Part shown: positions 32,727 through 41,940 of the stretch, piece by piece | How the letters are laid out: the number at the start of each line of letters is the position of its first letter | Position numbering within the stretch: position 1 is the stretch's first letter | Source of the DNA: Micromonospora sp. KC606 | GTDB taxonomy: Bacteria > Actinomycetota > Actinomycetes > Mycobacteriales > Micromonosporaceae | NCBI RefSeq assembly: GCF_004348675.1 | Contig: NZ_SMKN01000011.1 | Location: 1 to 64,000, forward strand | Direction of reading: 5' to 3' | Length of the DNA: 64,000 nucleotides | The notes under the pieces: model-generated | Seen by the model: the letters and a program-made list of their open reading frames with translations, nothing else | Database searches by the model: none | Told to the model about the DNA's origin: nothing | Translations under genes and position numbers: made by a program

Positions 32727-33116
32727 TCACTTGAGGGTGACCTTCGCGCCCTCGCCCTCGAGCTTGGCCTTCGCCTTCTCGGCGGTCTCCTTGTTGGCCT
32801 TCTCCAGGACCGCCTTCGGCGCGGCCTCGACCAGGTCCTTGGCCTCCTTGAGGCCCAGGCCGGTCAGCTCGCGCACGACCTTGATGACCTGGATCTTCTT
32901 GCCGCCGTCAGCCTCGAGGATGACGTCGAACTCGTCCTTCTCCGGCTCGGCCTCGGCGGCGCCACCAGCGGCACCCGGGGCGGCGGCGGCCATCGCGACC
33001 GGAGCCGCGGCGGTGACCTCGAAGGTCTCCTCGAACTGCTTCACGAACTCGGAGAGCTCGATCAGCGTCATCTCCTTGAACGCGTCGAGCAGCTCGTCGG
33101 TGCTGAGCTTCGCCAT
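32727..33116 (-). CDS. rplL: 50S ribosomal protein L7/L12
   Basis: 129 aa. The mobile stalk protein that recruits translational GTPases. N-terminal dimerisation segment ([20 protein letters not shown]), an Ala-rich hinge at about 35-55, and the C-terminal globular domain ([20 protein letters not shown]). It lies 54 nt after rplJ and is presumably made in excess over L10. Confidence 0.98.
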   Translation of the reverse strand: MAKLSTDELLDAFKEMTLIELSEFVKQFEETFEVTAAAPVAMAAAAPGAAGGAAEAEPEKDEFDVILEADGGKKIQVIKVVRELTGLGLKEAKDLVEAAPKAVLEKANKETAEKAKAKLEGEGAKVTLK

Positions 33117-33170
33117 GTCTGGCGTCCTTTCTGAAAGTGAAAACTAAGAACGTGGGTGCGCCGGGTGGCC

Positions 33171-33716
33171 TCAGGCCGCCTCGGCGCTCTCCTTCTCGCG
33201 CTTGTCCTGCAGGGCGGCCGCCAGACGGGCGGTCTTGGAGAGCGGAGCCTGGAACAGGGCCGCGGCCTTGCTCAGGTTGCCCTTCATCGCGCCGGCCAGC
33301 TTGGCCAGCAGCACCTCACGGGACTCCAGGTCGGCGAGCTTCGTGACCTCGGCCGCGGAAATGGCCTTGCCCTCGAAGACACCGCCCTTGATGACGAGCT
33401 TCGGGTTGGCCTTCGCGAAGTCGCGAAGGCCCTTCGCCGCCTCGACGACGTCGCCCGAAACGAAAGTCAGCGCGGTAGGACCGGTGAACAGCTCGTCGAG
33501 GCCGGAGATGCCCGCGTCGGCCGCAGCACGCTTCGCCAGCGTGTTCTTGGCGACGGTGTAGGTGGTCTCCTTGCCGAGCGAGCGCCGCAGCTGGGTGAGC
33601 TGGGAAACCGTCAGACCACGGTACTCGGTGAGCACCGCGGCGCCCGCGTTGCGGAAGCTCTCGGTCAGCTCAGCGACGGCCGTGGCCTTGTCGGCCCGGA
33701 TCGGCTTGTCCGCCAT
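33171..33716 (-). CDS. rplJ: 50S ribosomal protein L10
   Basis: 181 aa. L10 anchors the L7/L12 dimers to the ribosome. Sequence [39 protein letters not shown] and the C-terminal helix region binding L12 are visible. The ATG at 33716 has GAGGAGG 4 nt upstream (GAGAGGAGGGAC). It is preceded by a ~250-nt leader with an attenuator-like terminator. Confidence 0.98.
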   Translation of the reverse strand: MADKPIRADKATAVAELTESFRNAGAAVLTEYRGLTVSQLTQLRRSLGKETTYTVAKNTLAKRAAADAGISGLDELFTGPTALTFVSGDVVEAAKGLRDFAKANPKLVIKGGVFEGKAISAAEVTKLADLESREVLLAKLAGAMKGNLSKAAALFQAPLSKTARLAAALQDKREKESAEAA

Positions 33717-33800
33717 GTCCCTCCTCTCTCGTTGCTCGGAGCTGGTCGCCGTCATCGGGCCGGCAGGCCCTCCGACAGCGGCGTAGGCACGCGAGAACGA

Positions 33801-33829
33801 GAAAAGCCCCGGCGCAGGGCGCACGGGGC
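33801..33829 (-). terminator. Attenuator-like terminator in the rplJ leader
   Basis: Transcript GCCCCG-t-GCGC-cct-GCGC-CGGGGC followed by TTTTC: a 6-bp plus 4-bp stem with a U-tract, ~85 nt upstream of rplJ. It is the clearest intrinsic terminator of classical form in the window. Confidence 0.7.
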
Positions 33830-33974
33830 GAGGGCCGGCGACGTGAACATGGTCGGCGGACCACACGCACTGCCGATTTTCGCTTGCCGCCCTACGCGGG
33901 TCGCCCGTCATCGCGGGACCTTCGACCGTGCCGGAGCACGGTGACCAGCGGTCTCTGGGTGGAACTTCGCCATA

Positions 33975-34003
33975 AGGCTACGCGACGCGACGGCGAGCAC
34001 CAA
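33975..34003 (-). promoter_or_regulatory. Candidate promoter of rplJ-rplL
   Basis: Minus strand: TTGGTG (33998-34003), 17-nt spacer, TAGCCT (33975-33980). It lies just downstream of the rplA terminator hairpin. Confidence 0.45.
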
Positions 34004-34092
34004 ATCGACTCCGCGTGCCCCCGGTCACGCCACCCCGGACCCGAGCCCGCTCGATCCGAGAGGGCGACGCCCCCTGCGGCACGGGATACGAC

Positions 34093-34129
34093 GGAAGGGG
34101 CCCCGCCACAGCGTGGCGGGGCCCCTTCC
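34093..34129 (-). terminator. Terminator hairpin after rplA
   Basis: Perfect 17-bp stem (34093-34109 with 34113-34129) and a 3-nt loop, 12 nt after the rplA stop. It separates rplK-rplA from rplJ-rplL. No U-tract. Confidence 0.75.
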
Positions 34130-34141
34130 GGGGAGCCTTGG

Positions 34142-34858
34142 TCAGCCCTCGGCGCCGGCCTCCTGGAGGTTCTTCACCACGTTCGGGTCGACCGGGACGC
34201 CCGGGCCCATGGTGGTGGTCAGGGTGACCTTCCTCAGGTACTTGCCCTTGGCCGCGGACGGCTTGGCCCGCAGCACCTCGTCGAGGACGGCGGCGTAGTT
34301 GTCGATCAGCTGGGCCTCGGAGAACGATGCCTTGCCGATGATCAGGTGCAGGTTGGAGTGCTTGTCCACCCGGAAGGTGATCTTACCGCCCTTGATGTCC
34401 TGAACGGCCTTGGTGACGTCCATGGTCACCGTGCCCGTCTTCGGGTTCGGCATCAGGCCGCGCGGGCCCAGGATCCGCGCGATCCGGCCGATCTTGGCCA
34501 TCTGGTCCGGGGTGGCGATCGCGGCGTCGAAGTCCAGCCAGCCGCCCTGGATCCGGGCGACGAGCTCGTCCGTGCCCACCTCGTCCGCACCGGCGGCGAC
34601 AGCCTCCTCGGCCTTCGCGCCGGCGGCGAACACGATCACGCGGGCGGTCTTACCGGTGCCGTGCGGCAGGTTGACCGTGCCGCGGACCATCTGGTCCGCC
34701 TTGCGGGGGTCGACGCCGAGGCGCATCGCGACCTCGACCGTGGCGTCGAACTTGACGTTGGTGGTGTCCTTGGCCAGCTTGACGGCCTCGGCGGGGGTGT
34801 AGAGCTTCGACCGGTCGATGACCTCGGCGGCCCTGCGGTAGCTCTTGCTGCGCTGCAT
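34142..34858 (-). CDS. rplA: 50S ribosomal protein L1
   Basis: 238 aa. L1 forms the mobile L1 stalk at the E site and in E. coli represses the L11 operon. Sequence [37 protein letters not shown] and [17 protein letters not shown] is diagnostic. Start ATG at 34858, 83 nt after rplK. Confidence 0.98.
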   Translation of the reverse strand: MQRSKSYRRAAEVIDRSKLYTPAEAVKLAKDTTNVKFDATVEVAMRLGVDPRKADQMVRGTVNLPHGTGKTARVIVFAAGAKAEEAVAAGADEVGTDELVARIQGGWLDFDAAIATPDQMAKIGRIARILGPRGLMPNPKTGTVTMDVTKAVQDIKGGKITFRVDKHSNLHLIIGKASFSEAQLIDNYAAVLDEVLRAKPSAAKGKYLRKVTLTTTMGPGVPVDPNVVKNLQEAGAEG

Positions 34859-34941
34859 TTCTGAATACTCCTGTGGTCTATGGCGGGCCGCGGCGTCCGC
34901 GAGCCCTCCCACGAACTGATCGGAAAGAGCAGGGACCGAGG

Positions 34942-35373
34942 TCAGTCGGCGACGGTGAGACCCATCGACCGGGCGGTGCCGGCGATGATCTTCTCAGCCT
35001 GGTCGACGTCGTTGGCGTTGAGATCGGCCATCTTCTTCTCGGCGATCTCCCGCAGCTGGGCGCGGGTCACGGAGCCGACCTTCTCCTTGTGCGGCACGCC
35101 GGAGCCCTTCTGCACGCCGGCGGCCTTGATCAGCAGCCGGGCGGCGGGCGGGGTCTTCAGCACGAAGGTGAAGGTGCGATCCTCGTACACGCTGATCTCG
35201 GCGGGGACGATGTCGCCCCGCTGGGACTCGGTCTGCGCGTTGTAGGACTTGCAGAACTCCATGATGTTCACGCCGTGCTGGCCGAGCGCGGGGCCGACCG
35301 GCGGCGCCGGAGTGGCCTGACCCGCCGGCAGTTGAAGCGTGAACGTCTTGACGAGCTTCTTCTTCGGAGGCAT
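34942..35373 (-). CDS. rplK: 50S ribosomal protein L11
   Basis: 143 aa. L11 binds the GTPase-associated rRNA and is needed for RelA activation and thiostrepton binding. Sequence [40 protein letters not shown] and the C-terminal rRNA-binding segment [19 protein letters not shown] are normal. It lies ~200 nt after nusG, past a strong hairpin. Confidence 0.98.
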   Translation of the reverse strand: MPPKKKLVKTFTLQLPAGQATPAPPVGPALGQHGVNIMEFCKSYNAQTESQRGDIVPAEISVYEDRTFTFVLKTPPAARLLIKAAGVQKGSGVPHKEKVGSVTRAQLREIAEKKMADLNANDVDQAEKIIAGTARSMGLTVAD

Positions 35374-35528
35374 GTCTCTTCCTGGGGCTTGGAACTGGGA
35401 TATTCACCGGCCGCGGGCGCGCACGGTCAGCGCGGTACGACAACGGCGACGTTCTAGGGTAGCGCAGCGCTCCACCGCCCCGACCGTCGAGGTCCGTCCA
35501 GCCTCGCCGACAGGGGCCGGAACGAGTA

Positions 35529-35559
35529 CGCCGGCGGAGGGCTCTGCCCACCGCCGGCG
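35529..35559 (-). terminator. Hairpin after nusG
   Basis: 9-bp outer stem (35529-35537 with 35551-35559) plus a 4-bp inner stem, 10 nt after the nusG stop. Separates secE-nusG from rplK-rplA. Confidence 0.6.
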
Positions 35560-35569
35560 ACCGAGCGCG

Positions 35570-36292
35570 TCAGATCTTGGTGACCTGGTTGAAGTTCAGC
35601 TCGACCGGGGTCTCCCGGCCGAAGATCGACACCAGCACCTTGAGCTTCTGCTGGTCTGCGTTGATCTCGCTGATCGACGCCGGCAGCGACGCGAACGCGC
35701 CGTCGGTGACGGTGACCGAGTCGCCGACCTCGAAGTCGAGGACCCTGATTTCGGGCTTGGCCTTCTTCTCCACGGCCTCGACCGAGGGGGCCAGCCACTT
35801 CAGCACCTCGTCCAGGCTGAGCGGCGCGGGCCGGTCGGCACGGTCCGTCGCGCCCACGAAGCCGGTGACCCCGGGAGTGTTGCGCACGCAGGAGTAGGAC
35901 TCGGCGGTCAGCTCCATCCGGACCAGGATGTAGCCGGGGAAGACCTTGGCCTGAACCTGGGAGCGCTTGCCGTTCTTGACCTCGACCTCTTCCCGGGTCG
36001 GCACCTCGACCTGGTAGATGTAGTCCTCCATGTCGAGGGACGTGATCCGGGTTTCGAGGTTGGTCTTGACCTTGTTCTCGTAGCCGGCGTAAGAGTGCAC
36101 CACGTACCAGTCGCCGGGCGCGTAGCGCAGCTTCTGGCGCAGCTCGGCGACCGGGTCGTAGTCCTCCTCCGGCGCCGGCTCGGAGGTCGGGAACTCCGGC
36201 TCGCTGGCGGCCTCGACCGACTCGTCACTGGCCGCCGTCGCCACCGTGGACTGCTCGTCCGTGGTCTCGGCGGTCTCGTCGTACTCAGGCAC
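35570..36292 (-). CDS. nusG: Transcription termination/antitermination factor NusG
   Basis: 240 aa. Binds RNA polymerase and links it to Rho or S10. An acidic N-terminal extension of ~60 residues (Glu/Thr/Ala-rich) precedes the NGN domain ([19 protein letters not shown]) and the C-terminal KOW domain ([20 protein letters not shown]). The extension is usual in actinobacteria. It follows secE by 38 nt. Confidence 0.98.
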   Translation of the reverse strand: MPEYDETAETTDEQSTVATAASDESVEAASEPEFPTSEPAPEEDYDPVAELRQKLRYAPGDWYVVHSYAGYENKVKTNLETRITSLDMEDYIYQVEVPTREEVEVKNGKRSQVQAKVFPGYILVRMELTAESYSCVRNTPGVTGFVGATDRADRPAPLSLDEVLKWLAPSVEAVEKKAKPEIRVLDFEVGDSVTVTDGAFASLPASISEINADQQKLKVLVSIFGRETPVELNFNQVTKI

Positions 36293-36330
36293 GCTCGCTC
36301 ACTTCCGTCACTATCGGCTCAGTCGGCCGG

Positions 36331-36729
36331 TCAGCTGGGGTTGCCGAAGACCCACAGCACGCCCTTCGCGAACGCGAAGTCGAGAAGGCCCACGATCGTC
36401 AGCACCACCGCGACGAACGTCACCACCACGGCCGTGTAGGTCAGCAGCTCCTTGCGGGTCGGCCAGATGACCTTACGCAGCTCGGCGACCACCTCGCGGA
36501 AGAAACGCGCGATGCGGGCGAAGAGCCCCACCCTGTCGTCGTCGGTGCGGGTCTTCGGCCTGCTGTCAGCCGCCCGCTCCCGGGTCGCGGTGCCGCCCCG
36601 GGAGACCGGCTCGTCCGCGCCGGTGGCGTCGTCGTCGGCGACCACGTCGTCGGCGACCACGTCGTCGACGACCTCGTCGCGCAGACCGTCGTCGCCGGCG
36701 TCCTCGCCGCGCCGCTTGCTGTCGGCCAC
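36331..36729 (-). CDS. secE: Preprotein translocase subunit SecE
   Basis: 132 aa. It clamps SecY in the membrane. A charged, disordered N-terminal extension of ~65 residues (Asp/Val repeats such as DDVVADDVVADD) precedes the conserved amphipathic helix (FFREVVAELRKVIWPTRKEL) and one C-terminal membrane helix. The single-helix form is typical of Gram-positive bacteria. Between tRNA-Trp and nusG. Confidence 0.97.
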   Translation of the reverse strand: MADSKRRGEDAGDDGLRDEVVDDVVADDVVADDDATGADEPVSRGGTATRERAADSRPKTRTDDDRVGLFARIARFFREVVAELRKVIWPTRKELLTYTAVVVTFVAVVLTIVGLLDFAFAKGVLWVFGNPS

Positions 36730-36942
36730 TTCGCCCTCCGTCGCGGGGTATCGGGTCGTACGCCGGTGCGGCGTACGCGGCGCTGGTCACGCCGGCCGGA
36801 CCAACCGTCCCGCGACGGGCCGCGGCCGGCGGACCGGACGTAGGGGGCCCGATGCCTCGGAGCCACCCCGCCGATGCCACCACCACGGGCCGGACGCCGC
36901 CGTCTGGCGGCGCGACCCACGGGAACGGTCAGGCCTGAGGCG

Positions 36943-37015
<73 letters not shown>

Positions 37016-37130
37016 GTGCGGCAACGCTCGCCCCGCCCGACCTGCACAGCCGGGCAGGGGTCACTTGCCCCACGGCGGACCAGTGTACGGGTAGTGCCCC
37101 GACTTTCCCAACCGGTCCTGCCCATCACTC

Positions 37131-37523
37131 TCAGCGCGGCGTCCGGACGATTGCCCGGGCCTGCGACAGGACCTTCTCCCCCCGGCAGGTCGCCGTCACG
37201 TCGAGCCTGGTCAGGCCGTCCTCGGTGACCCCCTTCACCACTGCCGTGACCTCGATCTCGGTGCCCTCGTCGTCGTCGGGCACCACCACCGGACGGGTGA
37301 ACCGGACCCCGAGGTCGACCACCGCGTCGGGCGCGCCGGCCCAGGTGGTCACGGCCCGGCCGACCAGCGCCATGGTGAACATCCCGTGCGCGATCACCCC
37401 GGGCAGCCCCACCGAGGTGGCGAACCGGTCGCTCCAGTGGATCGGGTTGAAGTCGCCCGAGGCGCCCGCGTAGCGGATCAGGTCCACCCGGGTGACCCGG
37501 AAAGTCTGAGTGGGCAGCTCCAT
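37131..37523 (-). CDS. hadB: MaoC-like (3R)-hydroxyacyl-thioester dehydratase, HadB type
   Basis: 130 aa, a single hot-dog domain. The hydratase motif YAGASGDFNPIHW near residues 19-31 contains the Asp and His that form the catalytic pair in this family. In mycobacteria HadB is the catalytic subunit of the HadAB and HadBC dehydratases of fatty acid synthase II. It lies 1 nt after hadA, so the two form a heterodimer-encoding pair. No hadC is next to it here (tRNA-Trp follows). Confidence 0.93.
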   Translation of the reverse strand: MELPTQTFRVTRVDLIRYAGASGDFNPIHWSDRFATSVGLPGVIAHGMFTMALVGRAVTTWAGAPDAVVDLGVRFTRPVVVPDDDEGTEIEVTAVVKGVTEDGLTRLDVTATCRGEKVLSQARAIVRTPR

Positions 37524-37524
37524 G

Positions 37525-37971
37525 TCAGGCCTCCCCGCGCACGACGATCCTGGACCAGACGGCGACGACCGGCTCGCCGGCCGCGTCGGTCACGTCGGTG
37601 CGGGTGGTCAGAAAGCCGTGCCCGCCCCGGGTGGTGACCTCCTCGATGGTGTTGACGCAGACCAGCTCGTCCCCGGCCACCACCGGGCGGGTGTACGCGA
37701 AGCGCTGGTCGCCGTGGACGACCCGGCTGTAGTCGACACCGAGCGCCGGGTCCTCGACGATCTGCCGACAGGCGGCCATGGTGATCAGCACGGGAAAGGT
37801 CGGCGGGGCGACCACGTCCGGATGGCCCAGCGCCCGGGCCGCCGCCGGGTCGTGGTGGGCGGCATCGGTGGCGCCGATGGCGGTGGCGAACTCGCGGATC
37901 TTCTCTCGGCCCACCTGGTAAGGGGCGGTCGGCGGATATATTCGGCCGGCGAAGGACAGGTCCAGGGACAT
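37525..37971 (-). CDS. hadA: HadA-type hot-dog dehydratase subunit
   Basis: 148 aa from the ATG at 37971 (MSLDLSFAGRIYPPTAPYQV). A hot-dog fold protein homologous to the non-catalytic, substrate-binding HadA subunit (UPF0336). The sequence VGREKIREFATAIG and PPTFPVLI are typical. There is no good ribosome binding site; TAGGTT 7 nt before the ATG suggests a leaderless transcript. Located between rpmG and hadB, the usual actinobacterial order. Confidence 0.92.
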   Translation of the reverse strand: MSLDLSFAGRIYPPTAPYQVGREKIREFATAIGATDAAHHDPAAARALGHPDVVAPPTFPVLITMAACRQIVEDPALGVDYSRVVHGDQRFAYTRPVVAGDELVCVNTIEEVTTRGGHGFLTTRTDVTDAAGEPVVAVWSRIVVRGEA

Positions 37972-38091
37972 GCCGCCGAACCTACACGCAAGCACCAACG
38001 CCGACCCGTCCGGGAGACGCGGCTGTCGCCACGCCGTCCGTACGGGTCGGCGTTCGGGTGTCGTTGCGGGACCGGGCCAGACGGCCGAGTG

Positions 38092-38259
38092 TCAGCGGGT
38101 CTCGCGGTGGACCGTGTGCTTACCGTCCCTGGGGCAGAACTTCTTCAGCTCGATGCGGTCCGGGTCGTTACGACGGTTCTTGCGCGTGATGTAGTTGCGC
38201 TCCTTGCACTCCACACACGCCAAAGTGATCTTCGGCCGGACATCGGTCGCCTTCGCCAC
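38092..38259 (-). CDS. rpmG: 50S ribosomal protein L33 with an incomplete zinc site
   Basis: 55 aa, GTG start at 38259 ([18 protein letters not shown]). Sequence [20 protein letters not shown] identifies L33. The first Cys pair (CVEC) is present, but the second pair reads CPRD: the fourth Cys of the C+ type is Asp (codon GAC). This would be a three-Cys variant. A second rpmG elsewhere in the genome is likely. It lies downstream of tRNA-Met. Confidence 0.95.
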   Translation of the reverse strand: MAKATDVRPKITLACVECKERNYITRKNRRNDPDRIELKKFCPRDGKHTVHRETR

Positions 38260-38390
38260 GGCGGAGTGCCTTCCTCGCTAACGGGTAACAGCTACGGCGC
38301 ATCAGCCTACGCGGACAATGCGCGGACATGCAAAGTGGGCGCCCCTGGCGCCCGTTTCACGACCACCGGGGTGTGCCCGGAGGACGAGAG

Positions 38391-38463
38391 TAGCGGTGGC
38401 CGGACTTGAACCGGCGACACAGCGATTATGAGCCGCTTGCTCTGCCATCTGAGCTACACCGCC
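38391..38463 (-). tRNA. trnM: tRNA-Met (CAT), elongator type
   Basis: 73 nt. Acceptor GGCGGTG with CACCGCT (G1-U72 wobble), discriminator A; anticodon loop CTCATAA. The G1 start excludes the usual initiator (C1-A72). A tRNA-Ile with lysidine-modified CAT is the only alternative. No encoded CCA. Confidence 0.93.
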
Positions 38464-38489
38464 GCAGGCGGGTCCAGCCGGACCCTCTG

Positions 38490-38562
38490 AGCCCCCTTAC
38501 GGAATCGAACCGTAGACCTTCTCCTTACCATGGAGACGCTCTGCCGACTGAGCTAAGGGGGC
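38490..38562 (-). tRNA. trnT: tRNA-Thr (GGT)
   Basis: 73 nt. Acceptor GCCCCCT with AGGGGGC, discriminator T; anticodon loop ATGGTAA gives GGT. T-arm GGTTCGATTCC. No encoded CCA. 26 nt upstream of tRNA-Met in the same direction, so they are probably cotranscribed. Confidence 0.96.
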
Positions 38563-38658
38563 CTACCCGATCACCCTGGAGGGCGTCGCGCAGGAGACAC
38601 ATTACACGGCCCTGCGCCGGGCACGAAATCGACTCCCTCCTCAGGGCGTCGACCCTGG

Positions 38659-41187
38659 TCAGGGCACCGCCCGCAGACGCGGCAACTCGCCGCCGGAGAG
38701 CGTCTCCGGGTCCACCTGTGCGCCGAACCACGCCTCCAGCCGCTCGTACGGCAGCGGGCGGCTGAACAGGAAGCCCTGGCCGATCTCACAGCCGATATCC
38801 TGCAACAACTCCAGCGTCAGTTCGCTCTCCACCCCCTCGGCAACCACGGTCAACCCGAACTGCTGGGAGAGGGTGACCACCGCGTTGACGATCGCCAGGT
38901 CGCCCGGGTCGGTCGCCATGCCCTGCACGAACGAGCGGTCCACCTTCACCTCGTGCACCGGCAGTCGACGCAGGTGGGCCAGGGACGAGTCGCCAGTGCC
39001 GAAATCGTCGACCGAGAGCCGAACACCGAGGTCACGCAGGCGGCGGAGAGTGGGGATCCGGCGGTCTGTGCCGTCCAGCACCCCCGACTCCTTGATCTCC
39101 AGAGTGAGTCGCTGCGGCGGCACGCCGTACTCGTCGAGCAACCCCCGCACGCGGGCCGGAAAGTGCTGGTCGGTGAGCGTACGGGCGGAGATGTTCACCG
39201 CCACGGCGAGCGCCTGGTCGACGTGGCCCCAGTTTCGGCTGCGGCGCAACCCCTCGCGGAGCACGAACTCGGTCAGCCGACCCAACTGGCCGGTGTGCTC
39301 GGCCACCGGAACGAAGTCGTCCGGGGCGACGGTGCCGTGCGTCGGATGCTCCCACCGGGCCAGGCACTCCACCCCGACCAGACGGCGGTCCCGCAGGGTC
39401 ACCTTGGGCTGGAAGTAGACGTCCAACCCTCCCTCGTCGAGCGCACGACGAAGGTCGCCGGCGAGCCCCAGGCGGCGCAGCGACCGGGACTCCAGCGCCG
39501 GGTTGAACAGCTGCACGCTGCCCGGCACCGACTTGGCCGCCGTCGCTGCCAGATCCACCCGCTGCAGCAGCGTCGCTGCGTCGGTGCCGTGCTCCGGATG
39601 GACCGCCACGCCGACGGCCGTGTCGACGTCCAGGGTGAGCGCGTCGAAGACCATCTCGTCCCGGATCTGCTCACGGATCTGCTCGGCGAGGCCCAGGGCC
39701 GCCTCGGCGCTCTCCAGCCGGAGGGTGAGCAGGAACTCGTCCCCGCCGGCCCGGCCGACCAGGGCGCCGGCGGGCGCGAACGCGCGCAACCGGTCGGCGA
39801 CCTCGACGAGGATCTTGTCCCCGGCGGCGTGCCCGAGCGACTCGTTGACCCGGCGCAGCCGATCCACGTCAAACAGCAGCAGCGCCACCACCTCGCCGGG
39901 CGCCCTGATCTTGACCGCCTCGGCCAGCGCCGCGGTGATCCGCCGCCGGTTCGGCAGCTTGGTGAGCGCGTCGTGGTAGGCGTCGTGCCGCAACCGGTCG
40001 ACCAGGCGGGAGTTCTCCAGCGCGACCGCGGCGTGGGCGGCGACCGTCTCGAAGACGGGGATGTCGGCGGACGTGAAGTGGTTGGTATCGCTGAGTCGGT
40101 TGACCACCTCCAGAGTGCCGATCACCGCCTGCCCCGAACGCAGCGGAACGACGATCAACTCCTTGACGCGATTGTCGCCGACGACCGTCCGCTGGTCGAC
40201 CTCGGTGCCGAACCGGCGGCCCGCGGTCGCCGTCTCCCCCGTCTGGCGCACCCGTTCCCGGATCTCCATCGGCGCGGGCGCGAAATCCAACAGCCCCGGG
40301 TCGTCCACCCTGGCGGTGAGCAGCACCTCCGGGTGCCGGCCCTGCGGCGGGAGCCAGAGTGTGGCGAACTCCGCCTGCATCAGGCCGCGGACCCGGCCGA
40401 GCAGGGCGTCGACCAGGGTGCCGTCCTGGCCGCTCTGGGTCATCGCCCGGGTCAGGTCGTACAGGTCGCTCAACGTCCGGTGCTGGCGGAAGAACCGCGA
40501 GTACGAACGGTAGACCAGGGTCACCGCGACGGCCACCGCCGCGAGCAGCAGGCTCGCCCACGCGTTGCTGTCCAGCACGATCAGGACGACGATCCCGATG
40601 GCGACGTTGACCGCCGGGGCGAGCAGCGTCGGGGCCGCCGTGCGGACCATGTCCCAGCCAGCCTGCCAGCCCTGGATCAGACTGATCACCCCGCTGACCG
40701 CCGCCAGGGCGAAAAGGGTGTAGGTGCCGACCGCCACGAAGAGCGCGCCCCACGTGACCGGCCCCACCCCGTCGATCGGGGGCATGGCGAGCAGAACGAG
40801 GCTGGCCAAGGAACCCGCCGCCCCCGCCTTGGCGACGTTGAACCAGGTCTTCGCGGCGTTGATCCGCCGACGCAGGTGCCCGATCCCCGCCGCGAGGGTC
40901 ACGACGAGGATGACCGACGCCGGCTCTAGGTAGTAGAAGACGAGGACGAGCGGAATCTCGGTGAGGGTGACCGAGAACGCCTGACGCCGTACGACGAAGT
41001 GCAGGACCTGGGTCCCGGCGGCGACCATCGCGACCAGGAGAAGCGCTCCCGGTAGCACGTCGTCCGGGCCAGGTGGCCGGAAGGCGAGAAGCACGGCGCA
41101 ACAGGCGACGGTGATCAGGGCCAGCGGACCCGTGATCAGCCAGGCCGAATCGGTCGGCCTACGCGCCGGGGGTTGACGCCGAGTCAT
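38659..41187 (-). CDS. Membrane GAF-GGDEF-EAL protein (cyclic di-GMP turnover)
   Basis: 842 aa. The first ~220 residues hold about eight hydrophobic helices (a MASE-like sensor). A GAF domain follows (about 235-390), then GGDEF (about 395-560) and EAL (about 575-820). The GGDEF active site reads GRAGGDEF, so cyclase activity is plausible. The EAL signature reads ECLARWEH (ECL for EAL), but the metal and base positions VDDFGTG, KVDRSF and EGVE are intact, so phosphodiesterase activity is also plausible. Start ATG has AAGGAG at 4 nt. A 49-aa membrane-protein ORF lies 67 nt upstream in the same direction. Confidence 0.93.
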   Translation of the reverse strand: MTRRQPPARRPTDSAWLITGPLALITVACCAVLLAFRPPGPDDVLPGALLLVAMVAAGTQVLHFVVRRQAFSVTLTEIPLVLVFYYLEPASVILVVTLAAGIGHLRRRINAAKTWFNVAKAGAAGSLASLVLLAMPPIDGVGPVTWGALFVAVGTYTLFALAAVSGVISLIQGWQAGWDMVRTAAPTLLAPAVNVAIGIVVLIVLDSNAWASLLLAAVAVAVTLVYRSYSRFFRQHRTLSDLYDLTRAMTQSGQDGTLVDALLGRVRGLMQAEFATLWLPPQGRHPEVLLTARVDDPGLLDFAPAPMEIRERVRQTGETATAGRRFGTEVDQRTVVGDNRVKELIVVPLRSGQAVIGTLEVVNRLSDTNHFTSADIPVFETVAAHAAVALENSRLVDRLRHDAYHDALTKLPNRRRITAALAEAVKIRAPGEVVALLLFDVDRLRRVNESLGHAAGDKILVEVADRLRAFAPAGALVGRAGGDEFLLTLRLESAEAALGLAEQIREQIRDEMVFDALTLDVDTAVGVAVHPEHGTDAATLLQRVDLAATAAKSVPGSVQLFNPALESRSLRRLGLAGDLRRALDEGGLDVYFQPKVTLRDRRLVGVECLARWEHPTHGTVAPDDFVPVAEHTGQLGRLTEFVLREGLRRSRNWGHVDQALAVAVNISARTLTDQHFPARVRGLLDEYGVPPQRLTLEIKESGVLDGTDRRIPTLRRLRDLGVRLSVDDFGTGDSSLAHLRRLPVHEVKVDRSFVQGMATDPGDLAIVNAVVTLSQQFGLTVVAEGVESELTLELLQDIGCEIGQGFLFSRPLPYERLEAWFGAQVDPETLSGGELPRLRAVP

Positions 41188-41254
41188 CCCGCTCCTTCGC
41201 AGGCTCGCCCGGGCCGCCCACGCAGGAGTCGGGCGGAGCTTCAGGGACGAACGG

Positions 41255-41404
41255 TCACCTGACGACGGCCTGCGTCACGGCGGCCGACCAGTCGTAGTCC
41301 AGCATCGGCTCGCCGCCGAGGGGATTGATCCCGACAACGAGAGCGGCCAGGGTGAGCGTCGCGAGGGTCATGCCGAGCAGACGGCCGGGCCTACGACCAG
41401 ACAT
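41255..41404 (-). CDS. Small single-pass membrane protein, 49 aa
   Basis: The ATG at 41404 has AGGAG with a 7-nt spacer, better than most in the window. The protein starts MSGRRPGRLLGMTLATLTLA: a basic N-terminus, then one hydrophobic helix (about residues 10-26) and a short acidic/aromatic tail ending QAVVR. It is transcribed towards the GGDEF-EAL gene. It could be a small accessory or sensor peptide; no family recognised. Confidence 0.5.
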   Translation of the reverse strand: MSGRRPGRLLGMTLATLTLAALVVGINPLGGEPMLDYDWSAAVTQAVVR

Positions 41405-41940
41405 CAGTGCGCTCCTGTCGGCAGGGGGAGGACGATGGAGATTCCACGATGGTGCCACAGGCACGTCGGGCGTGAGAAGTCGTGACAGGCGAGGTCGGAC
41501 CGCCCGCGTGGTGAGAGCGGGCCGTCCGGTTGCCGACAATGGGCCATGTGGCCAGGTCATCCCGGCACGGTCAGCCCTCCGGACCCGCAGAAACGACCAA
41601 GGTCACAAACCGGTGGTACCGAGCATAGCGACACGACTCGCCTCGCGGAAGGACGAGTGTGCGCAGCGCCACCTGATCACCACCCGCCGACACATCGACC
41701 ACCATACCTCCTCCCGCCACCCCGGGTCAGGCCGGCAGACCAGCTACCCCGACCCCGGTCCAGCCCTCCTCCGGCGGCGGGCTCAGTCCGCCGCCGGCAT
41801 CAGCCGCCCGCCCCCGGACCGCGAAACGGCATCCCCGCGATGGTTCGCCATCGACACGCCGCCCCGAGACCACACGGACCCACAGCCGGAAAGATCAGTC
41901 CTTGTCGTACGCCGAGGATGCGAGCACCGACCCCTGACCG
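41405..41940. other. 536-bp region without a supported gene
   Basis: Open frames exist on the plus strand, but their composition (Pro/Arg/His-rich) is that of non-coding GC-rich DNA. No convincing promoter, repeat or RNA was seen apart from what must drive the 49-aa ORF at 41255-41404. Confidence 0.5.

Larger units (their letters stand above)
33717..34092 (-). promoter_or_regulatory. rplJ leader
   Basis: No gene here. On the minus strand: promoter (33975-34003), a 7-bp hairpin ACCGTGC/GCACGGT (33925-33942) and an attenuator-like terminator (33801-33829) followed by TTTTC, then the strong rplJ ribosome binding site. This layout fits an L10(L12)-responsive leader. Confidence 0.6.
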
